DNA of 64,000 nucleotides from Marinobacter pelagius (GCF_003315345.1 NZ_QNRO01000020.1:1-64000), one strand, 5' to 3'. Positions 24,040-33,606 are shown, counted from the first letter of the stretch. The notes: generated by a model from the sequence alone, not told the origin. Numbers and translations: made by a program.

Positions 24040-26415
24040 TTATTCACGGGTTTTGAGGACCGCTATCAGGTCCAGGTTGCGCAGACGCCACCAGGCGATC
24101 ACACCCGAAGCGATAGCAGAAACCACAACCACCGCCGAAGAAATCGCCAGTGTCTGCGCAGTGATGGTCAGCGGCACCCGGTAGAGCTCGGTCTGCATTG
24201 CCGTAATAATGGCCCAGGACAAACCATACCCCGCAAGCCAGCCCAGCGGGATTCCCAGCACCAGCATCACCGCCACTTCCGCCAGCAGAATATGATTCAC
24301 CTCATTATGGGTGTATCCCAGGACCCGCAGGCTTGCCAGCTCCCGGCCTTTCTCCGCCAGGGAAATCCGCACGGTGTTGTAGACCACGCCGAAGGCAATG
24401 ATGCCGCCCAGCATGCTGATGAAAAGGGTAAACGTCAGGAAGGTTTTTGCCAGTGTTTCGTAAAAACTGTCGAGCATCCCCTGACGAATACTGATGCCGA
24501 GTATGCGGGGCGTTTCCCGCAGTTCGCGGTAGGTTTCCTGAGCTCGCAGGGGGTCAATGTTCAGCAGAATCTGATTGACCAGTTGCCCCTCACCCAGCGC
24601 ACGGTTCAGGGACGCCAGCCGCATGTAGGCCCCCACCCCGAGGAACTCGCTGGTGATACCGGCAACCGGCAATTCGACGCGGCGGCGATCGCCCTCGAGA
24701 ATTTCGATCTCAAGCGTCTGACCCGTGCTCACATCCAGTCGTCTGGCCAGAAAATCCGTCAACAGCAGCCCGGCCTCCGGCAGGGAAACCGGCTCCAGTT
24801 CCTTGTCGATCACAAACTGGAGGCTGGCCTGATCAGGCATGCCGGTGATTGCGCCGCGCCATTCCCTGTGCCCGTTCACCAGCCGAGCGGTTACCACCCG
24901 ACGTCCCTCCGCGTAACGGATACCCGGCTGCCTCTGCAGGTCATACACCGCCGGTGAATTGACCGGGTCAATCAGGGTAGCGGTGACATCCTGTTGCTGG
25001 ACCCGGGCAAATTGCGAATGCACCATCAGGGATACTGCATCGAACTGGAAATTCCCCACCAGGACGATGGCGGAGGCCATGGCAATGCCGCTGACCGACA
25101 GTAGCGTTCGCCCCGGTCGCCGAAACAGTTGCCGGACCACCATCCGGGAGGGTTGGCTGAAACCGCGGGGCGCGAAAAACCGTTCAGCGGCGGTAACCCG
25201 AAAGCGGGCCGGGCCCTCGGGACGCATGCCCTCGGCGGGCGGCAGTGCGGCAGCGCGTCGGATAGCCTGCCAGCCCCCCAGCCAGGCCACCAGCAGGGTA
25301 ACGACCGCAAGCAGCAGGAGCCAGGCCGGATCCAGCCGGAACAGCAGCGACGGGAACCGGTAGTAATCCATGTAGATCTCACCCATGGCCCGGCCCGCCC
25401 AGACACCCAGGGCCACTCCCAGCAACAGGCCGATCACCGAAATGGTCAGGACCAGCTGGCTGTAGTGCCAGCCAATCTGCACGTTGCTGTACCCGAAGGC
25501 CTTGAGTATGGCAATGATGTCCCGCTGGGTGCTGATCAATCGGTTGATGACCACATTGAGCAGGAACATGGCCACTGTCATGAAGATCGCCGGGAAAACC
25601 GTTGCCATGGTGCGGAGCTGGGCAAGCTCATCGTCCAGCATCTGGTGGGAGAAATGATCCTCACGCCCGTAGGCGCCGGTACCACCATAGCGGTCCAGCA
25701 CCCGATCCAGGCTGTCGATAACCGATGCCACCGGCACCCCGGGCTCGACCCGGGCAACCAGGCTGTTGAAGGCCCCTTTCATGTCCATGGCCGCCGCCAG
25801 TGCTTCCCGTCCCATCCAAAGCACGCCATAACGCGGGTAATCCGGCAACATGCTTCCCGGGGCAAGCACATAGATGAATTCCGGCGCCTCCGCGATGCCG
25901 GTAATCGTCAGCTGCTGGCGCCGGCCGTTGATGATCCCGGTAAACCGGTCACCGGGTTCCAGCTGATGGGCCTCGGCAAAGCCCTGGATCACCACCACTT
26001 CATGGCCCCGGCCCGCCTGCGGCAGACGGCCTCGGCGCAGGAACAACTGGTTCACCTCGGGTTGGCCCTGTTCGGGCAATGACACCAAGCGGGCGGACAC
26101 CGGATCTTCGAACCCCGGCATCTCCAGTTTTGCGCCCCCTTCCACCCGTGCACTGAAACGGGAAATCCCGGGAATGGCGGCAATCTGCTCGGTGACATGC
26201 AGGGGTGCCCGCTTGAGCGAGGCAAACACTTCGGCAAACTGGTAATCGTCGTAATACACCGCGCGCGTGGACACCAGGGACGAATAGTTGACGAGGGACA
26301 GCACACACACCGCCACACCACCAGCAATCACGAGCGCAATGGCCAGCACCTGACCCCGCATCTGCCAGAGCTCCCGGCGAATCTTGGTGTTGAGTGAGGG
26401 GGTGGTCAGGGCCAT
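24040..26415 (-). CDS. FtsX-family ABC transporter permease, duplicated
   Basis: The 791-residue permease has an N-terminal membrane helix (about 20-42), an extracytoplasmic MacB-like domain, three helices of a first FtsX domain (about 265-395), a second periplasmic domain and a second FtsX domain (about 670-785). Such fused permeases work with an ATPase of the LolD/MacB class and a HlyD adaptor. The ATPase gene that would normally precede it lies 2.5 kb away, beyond a phasin-phaC insert; bases directly before this ATG still resemble the end of that ATPase gene. Confidence 0.9.
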   Translation of the reverse strand: MALTTPSLNTKIRRELWQMRGQVLAIALVIAGGVAVCVLSLVNYSSLVSTRAVYYDDYQFAEVFASLKRAPLHVTEQIAAIPGISRFSARVEGGAKLEMPGFEDPVSARLVSLPEQGQPEVNQLFLRRGRLPQAGRGHEVVVIQGFAEAHQLEPGDRFTGIINGRRQQLTITGIAEAPEFIYVLAPGSMLPDYPRYGVLWMGREALAAAMDMKGAFNSLVARVEPGVPVASVIDSLDRVLDRYGGTGAYGREDHFSHQMLDDELAQLRTMATVFPAIFMTVAMFLLNVVINRLISTQRDIIAILKAFGYSNVQIGWHYSQLVLTISVIGLLLGVALGVWAGRAMGEIYMDYYRFPSLLFRLDPAWLLLLAVVTLLVAWLGGWQAIRRAAALPPAEGMRPEGPARFRVTAAERFFAPRGFSQPSRMVVRQLFRRPGRTLLSVSGIAMASAIVLVGNFQFDAVSLMVHSQFARVQQQDVTATLIDPVNSPAVYDLQRQPGIRYAEGRRVVTARLVNGHREWRGAITGMPDQASLQFVIDKELEPVSLPEAGLLLTDFLARRLDVSTGQTLEIEILEGDRRRVELPVAGITSEFLGVGAYMRLASLNRALGEGQLVNQILLNIDPLRAQETYRELRETPRILGISIRQGMLDSFYETLAKTFLTFTLFISMLGGIIAFGVVYNTVRISLAEKGRELASLRVLGYTHNEVNHILLAEVAVMLVLGIPLGWLAGYGLSWAIITAMQTELYRVPLTITAQTLAISSAVVVVSAIASGVIAWWRLRNLDLIAVLKTRE

Positions 26416-26431
26416 GGCGTCATCAGGTCAC

Positions 26432-26602
26432 CGGCGTATTCCACACAAAGCGTGGTGTATGGCAGCACCTGCAATCTGCGCGGATCGATTTCTTCCCCGC
26501 AGGATTCGCATTCATCACCGACTCAATCGTTGATGCGATCCAGGAGAAATAAACACTTACAGTAAAGCATAAGCTGAACCCGGGATTGATGCTTGTCAAA
26601 AT
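26432..26602 (-). pseudogene. Degenerate dksA-like copy and its leader
   Basis: Positions 26442-26546 match 29670-29771 of the intact dksA-like gene, and 26556-26602 match the leader of that gene at 30014-30060; about 230 bases of 5' coding sequence between them are missing. In the zinc-finger frame there is an in-frame TGA (after RIND) and the last zinc cysteine is replaced (CVEY instead of CVDC). It is therefore a dead duplicate. It lies between the permease start and the phasin gene, marking a past segmental duplication. Confidence 0.85.
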
Positions 26603-26665
26603 TGCGTCATCACCGCTCAGGCAGAATAGAGCTTCATTCAACCTGTATGCAAAGGAACTGTAACC

Positions 26666-26998
26666 ATGACCAACGATCTGTTTGAAAAAGCCAACCGTCT
26701 GAATGAAACCCTCTTCGAGCAGTTTGGCAAGGCCGCGGAAATGCAGATGAACGCCTTCCGTCGTTATGCGGATGTCACCATGGAGCAGGCAAAAAAAGTG
26801 TCCGAAGTCCGTGATCTGGAGAGTCTGAAAAGGCTGACCGGAGACCAGGCGGAAACCCTGAAATCCCTGAGTGAGCAGTTCACCGCTGACTGGAAAGCCT
26901 GGCAGGACTACTTCAGCGAAAGCCGCGAGCAGATCCAGAAGGTGTTCGAGAAAGAGCCGGAAGAAACAGCCAAACCCGGCCCGAAAGCCGCCAAGTAA
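26666..26998 (+). CDS. Phasin family protein
   Basis: Phasins coat polyhydroxyalkanoate granules and control their size. The 110-residue product is almost fully helical, starts MTNDLFEKANRLNETLFEQF, contains the phasin-2-like pattern and ends in a Lys/Pro/Ala tail. It lies nine bases before the PHA synthase gene with AAGGAA-type ribosome sites, so the two form an operon. Its promoter region contains the degenerate dksA leader. Confidence 0.88.
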   Translation: MTNDLFEKANRLNETLFEQFGKAAEMQMNAFRRYADVTMEQAKKVSEVRDLESLKRLTGDQAETLKSLSEQFTADWKAWQDYFSESREQIQKVFEKEPEETAKPGPKAAK

Positions 26999-27007
26999 GG
27001 GAAAACC

Positions 27008-28810
27008 ATGTTCGGTCTGGATACTCTCGGTAAGGCTGTCGGTCAGCTCGTTAACGGTTTCGAAACCAACGTTCGTCAGGGCCAGCAGCAACTGGAGAAA
27101 TTGCTTGGAGATACTGGCGTTCTGGATGATGCAACCCTCTCCACGATAACGGAAATGTCGGATGCCTACCGGACGATGGCAGAGGACCTGCTACTCCACC
27201 CGCTGCGGTTCGCTGGAGCCGAGCTGGATCTGGCTCGCAAGCATGCCGCGCTGGGGTATTACACCCTCGCCCGGCTGGTGGGCAGGGATAAACCGCCCGT
27301 AGTCGAACCGGAACCCGACGACCGACGCTTCCAGGCCGAAGACTGGCGCAAACACCTGCCTTTCGATGTTCTCCATCAGGCCTATCTGATCAATTCCCGC
27401 ACGTTCCTGGACTGGGTAGCTGCCATGGAAGGGATGCCGCAGGCAGGGCGGGACCAGATGCTGTTCTATGCCCGGCAACTGACCAGTGCGCTGTCGCCCT
27501 CGAATTTCCCGGCTACTAATCCGGAGGTGCTCCGGATTACCTGGGAACGTAAAGGGATGAACCTGGTAGACGGTGGTCGGCAGCTGATCGAAGACCTGCG
27601 TCAGAACCCGTCCCTCTTCAACGTTGGAATGACCGACCGCTCCGCTTTTGAGGTGGGACGTAACCTGGCAACCAGTCCCGGCAAGGTGGTGTTCCAGAAC
27701 GAGCTGATGCAGCTGATCCAGTATTCGCCGACAACGGAAACCGTCAGCAAACGCCCGTTGCTGATTGTTCCTCCCTGGATCAACAAGTATTACATCCTGG
27801 ACCTGACCGCCAGGAACTCCTTTATCCAGTGGCTGGTGAACCAGGGCCAGACCGTGTTCATTATTTCCTGGCGCAATCCTGGCCCTTCGCTCCGGGACAA
27901 AGGCTGGGAAGACTATATGGAGCTGGGGCCACTGGCTGCCATGGAGGCGGTCACCGAAGCCACCGGCGAAAAACAGATGAATGCGATCGGTTACTGTATC
28001 GGTGGCACCCTGTTGGGCTCAACGCTGGCCTGGCTCAAGAAAAAACGCCGCAACCCGGTGGTCAGCGCGACCTATCTGACCACCCTGCTGGACTTCTCGG
28101 ACCCGGGCGGCATCGGTGTCTTTATCAACGACCATTCAATCCGGGGTATTGAACGGATGCTTGAGCGCAAGGGCTATCTCGATGGCCGAGCCATGGCGTT
28201 CACCTTCAATCTGCTGCGGGAAAACGAGTTGTTCTGGTCGTTCTGGACCAATAACTACCTGAAAGGCCAGAAGCCGGCGGCTTTTGACCTGCTTTACTGG
28301 AACACCGATGGCACCAACCTGCCGGCCAGGATGCACAGTTTTTATCTGCGGCAGATGTACCTGAACAACCGGCTGGTGCAGCCGGATTCCCTGAACCTGC
28401 TCGGTGAATCCATCAACCTGTCCGAAATCGATGTGCCCTCTTTTTTCCTGTCTGCCCGGCAGGATCATATCGCCAAATGGAAAACCACGTACAAGGGAGC
28501 CCTGGCCCACGGTGGCGATGTCCGCTTTGTGCTCTCCGGCTCCGGGCACATCGCCGGCGTGATCAATCCGCCCTACAAGGAAAAATACGGTTACTGGACC
28601 AATGACACCCTGGTGCCGGACGCTGACGCCTGGTTTGAAGGTTCGGAACATCATTCCGGGTCATGGTGGCCGTATTGGCTGGAATGGATTGCTGCGTTCA
28701 CTGAAGAGACGGTTCCTGCCCGCACCCCGGGGGACGGAAATCTGCCCGTGCTTGAAGAGGCACCCGGCAGTTATGTCAAAGTCAAAGCTGCGGACGCTGC
28801 GAAGTTGTGA
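27008..28810 (+). CDS. phaC: Class I polyhydroxyalkanoate synthase
   Basis: PhaC polymerises (R)-3-hydroxyacyl-CoA into storage polyester at the granule surface. The 600-residue protein has the N-terminal PhaC domain and an alpha/beta-hydrolase core with the lipase-like box GYCIGG (nucleophile Cys330), the acid in SARQDHIAKW (about 484) and His in GSGHIAGVINPP (about 514). The length fits class I enzymes. It follows the phasin gene by nine bases. The pair sits between the ATPase and permease genes of an ABC exporter, on the opposite strand. Confidence 0.95.
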   Translation: MFGLDTLGKAVGQLVNGFETNVRQGQQQLEKLLGDTGVLDDATLSTITEMSDAYRTMAEDLLLHPLRFAGAELDLARKHAALGYYTLARLVGRDKPPVVEPEPDDRRFQAEDWRKHLPFDVLHQAYLINSRTFLDWVAAMEGMPQAGRDQMLFYARQLTSALSPSNFPATNPEVLRITWERKGMNLVDGGRQLIEDLRQNPSLFNVGMTDRSAFEVGRNLATSPGKVVFQNELMQLIQYSPTTETVSKRPLLIVPPWINKYYILDLTARNSFIQWLVNQGQTVFIISWRNPGPSLRDKGWEDYMELGPLAAMEAVTEATGEKQMNAIGYCIGGTLLGSTLAWLKKKRRNPVVSATYLTTLLDFSDPGGIGVFINDHSIRGIERMLERKGYLDGRAMAFTFNLLRENELFWSFWTNNYLKGQKPAAFDLLYWNTDGTNLPARMHSFYLRQMYLNNRLVQPDSLNLLGESINLSEIDVPSFFLSARQDHIAKWKTTYKGALAHGGDVRFVLSGSGHIAGVINPPYKEKYGYWTNDTLVPDADAWFEGSEHHSGSWWPYWLEWIAAFTEETVPARTPGDGNLPVLEEAPGSYVKVKAADAAKL

Positions 28811-28869
28811 ATACCGGAAAGTCCATGGGGCGGCGAGGCAGGTCGGGCGAAATCTGTTCTGGTCGTTCA

Positions 28870-28903
28870 GCTCTGCTGTTGCTGAGGAGGTAGTCAGAGC
28901 CAT
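28870..28903 (-). pseudogene. Remnant start of the FtsX permease gene
   Basis: Directly after the ATPase stop (TGACACC, then ATG at 28903-28901) the sequence reads ATGGCTCTGACTAC, nearly the same as the real permease start ATGGCCCTGACCAC at 26415. Similarity ends after about five codons. Together with the ATPase stop context it shows that the ATPase gene was originally followed at once by the permease gene. Confidence 0.7.
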
Positions 28904-28907
28904 GGTG

Positions 28908-29618
28908 TCACCAGGTCAGTGTCTTCGGGTCCTGCCGTTCGGCATTGCGGGACTCGCCGCTGATCCTGCCGTCAGACATGGTGATCACCCGGTCTCCCAT
29001 ACCGGCGATAGAGGCATTGTGGGTAATGATGACGGTGGTGGTCCCGGTTTCCCGGTTGGCCTTGTCCAGGGCTTCCAGCACCAGCACGCCGGTGGCCGAA
29101 TCCAGCGCTCCCGTGGGCTCATCGCAAAGCAGCACCTGCGGGCGCTTGGCGATGGCCCGGGCAATGGCCACCCGTTGCTGCTCCCCACCGGAAAGCTGGG
29201 CGGGAAAGTGGTCCATCCGGGATTTAAGCCCGACCAGGCCCAACGCTTCGTCGGGCGCCATGGGGTCTGAGGCGATCTCGGTGACTGCCGCGACGTTTTC
29301 CCTCGCCGTGAGGCTCGGAATCAGGTTATAGAACTGGAATACGAACCCGACATGCTCCCGGCGGTAGCGGGTCAGCTCGGCATCACTGGCACCGCTCAGG
29401 TCATGATCCCGGTAACGCACCTCACCGGCGGTAGGTACATCCAGTCCGCCCAGAATATTGAGCAGGGTGGATTTACCGGAGCCGGAAGCACCCAGCATGA
29501 CGACGAGCTCACCGGCATAGAGATCCAGGTCGATGCCCCGGAGCGCATGCACCTGTACCTCACCCTGGTCGTAAACCTTGGTCACACCCCGGGTGTGGAA
29601 GACCGCTTCCTTGCTCAC
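28908..29618 (-). CDS. ABC transporter ATPase (LolD/MacB class)
   Basis: The 236-residue ATPase has Walker [10 protein letters not shown] (about residues 41-49), signature [14 protein letters not shown] (about 143-156), Walker [13 protein letters not shown] and the H-loop in VIITHN. The start is set at the GTG 29618 ([17 protein letters not shown]), which gives the usual length; upstream codons in the same frame run antisense over the dksA-like gene. It should power the FtsX permease and HlyD adaptor encoded at 22781-26415, from which it is now separated. Confidence 0.9.
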   Translation of the reverse strand: MSKEAVFHTRGVTKVYDQGEVQVHALRGIDLDLYAGELVVMLGASGSGKSTLLNILGGLDVPTAGEVRYRDHDLSGASDAELTRYRREHVGFVFQFYNLIPSLTARENVAAVTEIASDPMAPDEALGLVGLKSRMDHFPAQLSGGEQQRVAIARAIAKRPQVLLCDEPTGALDSATGVLVLEALDKANRETGTTTVIITHNASIAGMGDRVITMSDGRISGESRNAERQDPKTLTW

Positions 29619-29650
29619 AGTTGGAATACCTGCCTCTGCTTCCGGGTGAT

Positions 29651-29971
29651 TCAATCGCCGGCGCAGTCGACACAAAGCGTGGTGTACGGCAGTACCTGCA
29701 ATCTGCGCGGATCGATGTCTTCCCCGCAGGATTCGCACTCATCGCCGACACCATTATTGATGCGCTCCAGGGCATGCTCGATCTGGACGAGCTCGGCACG
29801 GGCCTCCGATTCCAGAGAGTCGACCACTTCATCGTTCTGGGTCTGGGTCGCCTGTTCTTCAAAGTCTTTGTCCAGGGCGCCGTCTTCTCGGTTCTGGTGG
29901 GCGTGGTATCGATTCAGGCGAGCCTGAACGTCGGCTTTCAGGGCTTCCAGTTCGGATTTACGGTCAGTCAT
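29651..29971 (-). CDS. TraR/DksA-family zinc-finger protein
   Basis: The 106-residue protein has an N-terminal coiled coil (about residues 1-70, with the acidic tip region DNDEV-like sequence [12 protein letters not shown]) and a C4 zinc finger: CESC and CVDC near residues 80-103. DksA-type proteins bind the RNA polymerase secondary channel; short ones like this have varied, mostly uncharacterised roles. It is shorter than housekeeping DksA (about 150). The gene precedes the ABC ATPase by 32 bases. A damaged second copy lies at 26432-26602. Confidence 0.85.
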   Translation of the reverse strand: MTDRKSELEALKADVQARLNRYHAHQNREDGALDKDFEEQATQTQNDEVVDSLESEARAELVQIEHALERINNGVGDECESCGEDIDPRRLQVLPYTTLCVDCAGD

Positions 29972-30100
29972 GGCGGGTTACTACTCCTTTGAGCTTCCAT
30001 GGGACATTAACGCCTACCCTAAAGCATAAGCTGAACCCCGGATTGATGCCTGTCAAAATTCCCGTCCGACAAACGACTGAACGTTGCCCCCCAAACTAAT

Positions 30101-30134
30101 TCTGACCCGGCCCCCTGGCGAGGTCCGGGTCAGA
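30101..30134. repeat. GGGTCAGA palindrome downstream of lipase gene
   Basis: TCTGACCCGG (30101-30110) and CCGGGTCAGA (30125-30134) form a perfect 10-bp stem around 14 bases. It lies between the lipase stop and the dksA-like promoter and may end lipase transcription. The same TCTGACCC/GGGTCAGA element recurs at 51976-52005 and 57311-57332. Confidence 0.7.
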
Positions 30135-30159
30135 TTCATCTCCGCGTTGATTTCTGACT

Positions 30160-31284
30160 TCAGTCGCCCCGATCCGCGATGTAATCGGTAATGGCGGCAT
30201 AGAACTCCATCTCGTCGAAGTTGTCCGGGCCCACGCCAATGACATCCATATGATCCTGGTTGATCACGTAGCTGGACGACGTCATCTGGGTACTGTTCGG
30301 ATGGTTGATGTCGCTGACATAACCCAATCCACGCTGCTCCCAGGCATAATCCAGACAGCCCCAGCACTCATAGAACTGCATCCTGTAGCCCTGCTGCTGG
30401 CTGTTGATGCCAACCAGACCATCGTCATCCCTGTCACCGCCGTAGCCATCGCCCTGGCCGGCTGCACCGTCGCCGTTGCAGTCGTCGTAGCAGTAGCCGT
30501 CACCATCGATGTTGTAGATCAGTTCGGACAACAGCCACAGGGCCGGATTCACCCCGCTGCCATTCTGCGCCGTCATCATGGACACCGAGTTGGCAACGTA
30601 ACTCGTGCTGGAAGGATACTTCTGGTTGAAGGCCTTCATGCCGGTGGTCACGCCATCGTTGGGATCGTAGTCGTTGTAAACCAGCTGCTTGGCACCGGCG
30701 ATGGCGTCGTTGCCACTTCCGTAGACCACGTTGCCGTAGTAGTTGGCCAGGGTTTCAGTGATCGAGTTGATGTAGTGATCCAGAACATACTTGGCGACCG
30801 GTGATCCCCGGTGCGGCGATGAAACACTGACATGGGTCTGAACAACTCGGTAACCCTTGCGTTCCCGCAGCAGGCGAGCAGCCTTGCGGGAATCGATACC
30901 GCCCTGGGAATGAGACACGATATTCACATGACTGGCACCGGAGGTGGCCATGTAGCTTTCGATGTTGTTTGCCAGCTGATAGCCGCGTACCTCGGAGCTC
31001 TGGAACGGAGTCACCGAGGAGACAAAACTGCGCTGGTCATCATTGATGTCGCCGTTGCAGTTCGCTTCCAGGAACTTGTCACAGGGGTCGAGTACATAGG
31101 TGCCGTAGTCGTCGCCCCAGTAATCGTATCCGAGGATGTCATCGAACCCGGCCATGCCGTGAGCAAAAACCACCGGGTATTGGGTACGGTTGGCATCCCT
31201 TGCCAGGGTCGCAGGGGCGATCACCATCCCGGTGACCAGGAGCATGACTGCGCCCACCCTTGTCAGGGCACTTTCGTTCTTCAT
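30160..31284 (-). CDS. Secreted triacylglycerol lipase
   Basis: The 374-residue product starts best at ATG 31284 (MKNESALTRVG), giving a signal peptide of about 28 residues ending LAR/A. The alpha/beta-hydrolase core has the oxyanion AHGMAGF (about 41-47), the nucleophile Ser126 in SHSQGG and a His in INQDHMDVIG near residue 345, like family I bacterial lipases. An Asp/Gly-rich insert (DGDGYCYDDCNGDG, then DGYGGDRDDDG, residues about 275-305) resembles calcium-binding loops and is unusual. A chaperone-like gene is divergent to it. A role in scavenging lipids fits the FadL, PHA and lipid theme nearby. Confidence 0.88.
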   Translation of the reverse strand: MKNESALTRVGAVMLLVTGMVIAPATLARDANRTQYPVVFAHGMAGFDDILGYDYWGDDYGTYVLDPCDKFLEANCNGDINDDQRSFVSSVTPFQSSEVRGYQLANNIESYMATSGASHVNIVSHSQGGIDSRKAARLLRERKGYRVVQTHVSVSSPHRGSPVAKYVLDHYINSITETLANYYGNVVYGSGNDAIAGAKQLVYNDYDPNDGVTTGMKAFNQKYPSSTSYVANSVSMMTAQNGSGVNPALWLLSELIYNIDGDGYCYDDCNGDGAAGQGDGYGGDRDDDGLVGINSQQQGYRMQFYECWGCLDYAWEQRGLGYVSDINHPNSTQMTSSSYVINQDHMDVIGVGPDNFDEMEFYAAITDYIADRGD

Positions 31285-31536
31285 GGTATTAGCCTCTTGT
31301 TTTTTTTGTGAGCCTGACCACGGTACTGCTACCTGATCCACCCGGACACAGGTAACCGGGGCGCCTAAAAAACAGGCAGCCCATTTCTAGCCCATATCCT
31401 TTTGTCCCGTTGTGAGAAATGTCACATCTGCAACAAATAGGTGATACCTTCTCATTTTTTTGTAGTGGCTCACACTGCAAACAACCGGAGCCTGATAGGT
31501 TTGAAACCGGTTCATGACAACAACTCAAAACAACAA

Positions 31537-32586
31537 ATGGTGACCGGTGTGAAAGTAAAGCCAATCCCGGTGCTGATAATCGGCTCGGCACTGATCGCGG
31601 TCGCGGCCTATCAGTGGGCCGGGAGTGAGATGACCATAGCCACCACCCCGGATGTATCCTCGCCACAGGAAATCAGGAAGTCGGAACCGGAAACGGCTCC
31701 AACACTGGCTACTCCGACACAGGAAGAGCCTGCCGTGAATGATGACCTTGAGGCCTTTCGGGAACGTTTGATGGCCCGGTTCGAGGGCCAGCTTGATCAT
31801 CCCGGGGGGCAGGTAAGGTTGCTGGGCGAATTGATGCGGTATCTCAACCAGTTCGATCCGGAGCACTGGCGAGAAAGCCTGTCGGCGCTGCTGCTAAGCT
31901 GGTTTCCGGATCGTGGCGAGGAGCTTCTGAACAGGGCCGAAGCGATGATCGCCTACCAGGATTTCATGGAACAGCAGCAGTACACCCTGCGATCCATGGG
32001 GCCGGACGAACGCCGGGACTTCATCTGGGCCAAACGCCGGGAACTGTTCGGTGATGCCGCCGATGACATCTGGCAATCGGAGCTGCGTAATTATTCCCTG
32101 AGCCAGTCACTCAAGAACCTGGACCAACAGCCCGGCCCCACCCTCGCCAAGGCCGAGGCCTACACCCGGGCCATTCAGGACGCCTACGGCGACGAGGCTG
32201 CCCGTGTCATGGAGCGACGGCGCCAGGAACTGACCGATCGCTTTCTTTCCCTTACCTCCGTTCAGCAGTCATTACACGAGCAGGCGCCGGAACAGCGTTA
32301 TGAAACGCTGCGCGGGATCCGCCAGCAACTCGGCATGGAAGAGCAGGCCCTTGATCGCTGGGATCAGCTTGACCGGAGCCGGGACAACCGCTGGTCCCAG
32401 GGTGAGAACTATGAAACCAAGCGGCAGGCCATCGTTGAAAAATACCAACCGGGACCCGAGCGGGAAGAAGCTCTGGACAGCCTGAGCCAGGACATTTTCG
32501 GAGACGAAATGGCGGCGATTATCCGGGACGAGGAGGCAGCCGGCTATTTTCGATTTCAGGAAAGCCGCATTTACGGTCAAAACTAG
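31537..32586 (+). CDS. Putative lipase chaperone (Lif-like), membrane-anchored
   Basis: The 349-residue protein has one N-terminal membrane helix (about residues 8-27), a Pro/Thr/Glu-rich linker (about 35-65) and then an all-helical region with many charged residues. This is the architecture of lipase-specific foldases, which fold secreted lipases in the periplasm, and the C-terminus (EREEALDSL, then DEEAAGYFRFQE) is Lif-like. The family's RxxFDYxLSA motif is not obvious, so assignment leans on architecture and on the divergent lipase gene. The start is set at ATG 31537; the upstream frame lacks a good ribosome site. Confidence 0.6.
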   Translation: MVTGVKVKPIPVLIIGSALIAVAAYQWAGSEMTIATTPDVSSPQEIRKSEPETAPTLATPTQEEPAVNDDLEAFRERLMARFEGQLDHPGGQVRLLGELMRYLNQFDPEHWRESLSALLLSWFPDRGEELLNRAEAMIAYQDFMEQQQYTLRSMGPDERRDFIWAKRRELFGDAADDIWQSELRNYSLSQSLKNLDQQPGPTLAKAEAYTRAIQDAYGDEAARVMERRRQELTDRFLSLTSVQQSLHEQAPEQRYETLRGIRQQLGMEEQALDRWDQLDRSRDNRWSQGENYETKRQAIVEKYQPGPEREEALDSLSQDIFGDEMAAIIRDEEAAGYFRFQESRIYGQN

Positions 32587-32701
32587 AGGAAAAGACCCCG
32601 GCCCGACATGAACCAGTCAGCTATTGAATCCAGCGAAATGTGTGGCAACCTTGAGCCTTTGCGCAAGCTCGCGTGGTCATCGCCTTCGGGAGGAAATAAT
32701 C

Positions 32702-33586
32702 ATGACTTCACAGGCCACCGGTTATCTGGCCAACACACCGCTGATACTCGGGATGATGCGTCTGCTGGATCATCCGCAACTGCATGCTCCCAAAACCCTG
32801 GCGGCATGGATTGAAAGCCAGCTCGAGCGCGGCCTGGATGTTTTCGATCACGCCGACATCTATGGCGACGGTGAGTGCGAACGCCTGTTCGGCGAGGCTC
32901 TGGCAGCCTATCCGGGCCTGCGTGACAAGATCCGGATCGTTACCAAGACGGGGATCGTGCTGGCCCATCAAGACACCAGTCAGTGGCAGACCAAACACTA
33001 CCGGGCCGAGGCGAAACACGTATCCGGGGCCATCGACCGGGCTCTGGGGCGACTCCGGGTTGAGCAGGTGGACACCTTCCTGATCCATCGCCCGGATCCG
33101 CTGATGGACGCCGAGCCCGTGGCCAGGGTGCTGGAAGAAGCGGTCAGTGCCGGGAAGGTCCGCCACATCGGGGTGTCCAATTTCCGCCCGGAACAGTGGC
33201 GGTGGCTGCAGAAAAACACCGACCTGCCACTGGTCTGCAACCAGGCCGAATTGTCACTGACTCACGCTGAGCCTTTGTTTGACGGCACCCATGAGGCCCA
33301 GCTCAGCGACCGCTTGCGCTGGCTGGCCTGGTCCCCCCTGGGCGGCGGCAAGCTGGCCGGGCACCTGCCCGAAGATCTGCTGGAAACTGCCCGGGAACAC
33401 ACGGGGCTGTCTGAAACCTCGCTGGCGATTGCCTGGATCAGTCAGATTCCGGGACAGCCGATCCCGGTGCTTGGGAGCATGAACGACGACCGGATCAAGG
33501 CGGCGCTGGAGGGCTGCAACTCGGTTTTGCCACGCACCCTGTGGTTCGCACTGCTTGAAGCGGTTCGTGGCCGGCGGGTGCCCTGA
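32702..33586 (+). CDS. Aldo/keto reductase (YdhF-like)
   Basis: The 294-residue NADPH-dependent oxidoreductase has the catalytic tetrad of the family: Asp and Tyr in FDHADIYGDGE (about residues 50-60), Lys in IVTKTGI, His in FLIHRPDP, followed by GVSNFRPEQW and a C-terminal cofactor loop (IPVLGSMNDDRI). The start is the ATG at 32702 after a GGAGG site; an upstream frame is spurious. The order of strands resembles E. coli YdhF. The substrate is unknown. Confidence 0.9.
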   Translation: MTSQATGYLANTPLILGMMRLLDHPQLHAPKTLAAWIESQLERGLDVFDHADIYGDGECERLFGEALAAYPGLRDKIRIVTKTGIVLAHQDTSQWQTKHYRAEAKHVSGAIDRALGRLRVEQVDTFLIHRPDPLMDAEPVARVLEEAVSAGKVRHIGVSNFRPEQWRWLQKNTDLPLVCNQAELSLTHAEPLFDGTHEAQLSDRLRWLAWSPLGGGKLAGHLPEDLLETAREHTGLSETSLAIAWISQIPGQPIPVLGSMNDDRIKAALEGCNSVLPRTLWFALLEAVRGRRVP

Positions 33587-33606
33587 CCCGGACCGATCAC
33601 CAATAT

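Noticed and set aside
28661..28903. 80-codon minus-strand ORF opposite the phaC end
   Set aside because: Only its first five codons resemble the FtsX permease start; the rest is antisense to phaC, so it is noted as a scar, not a gene.
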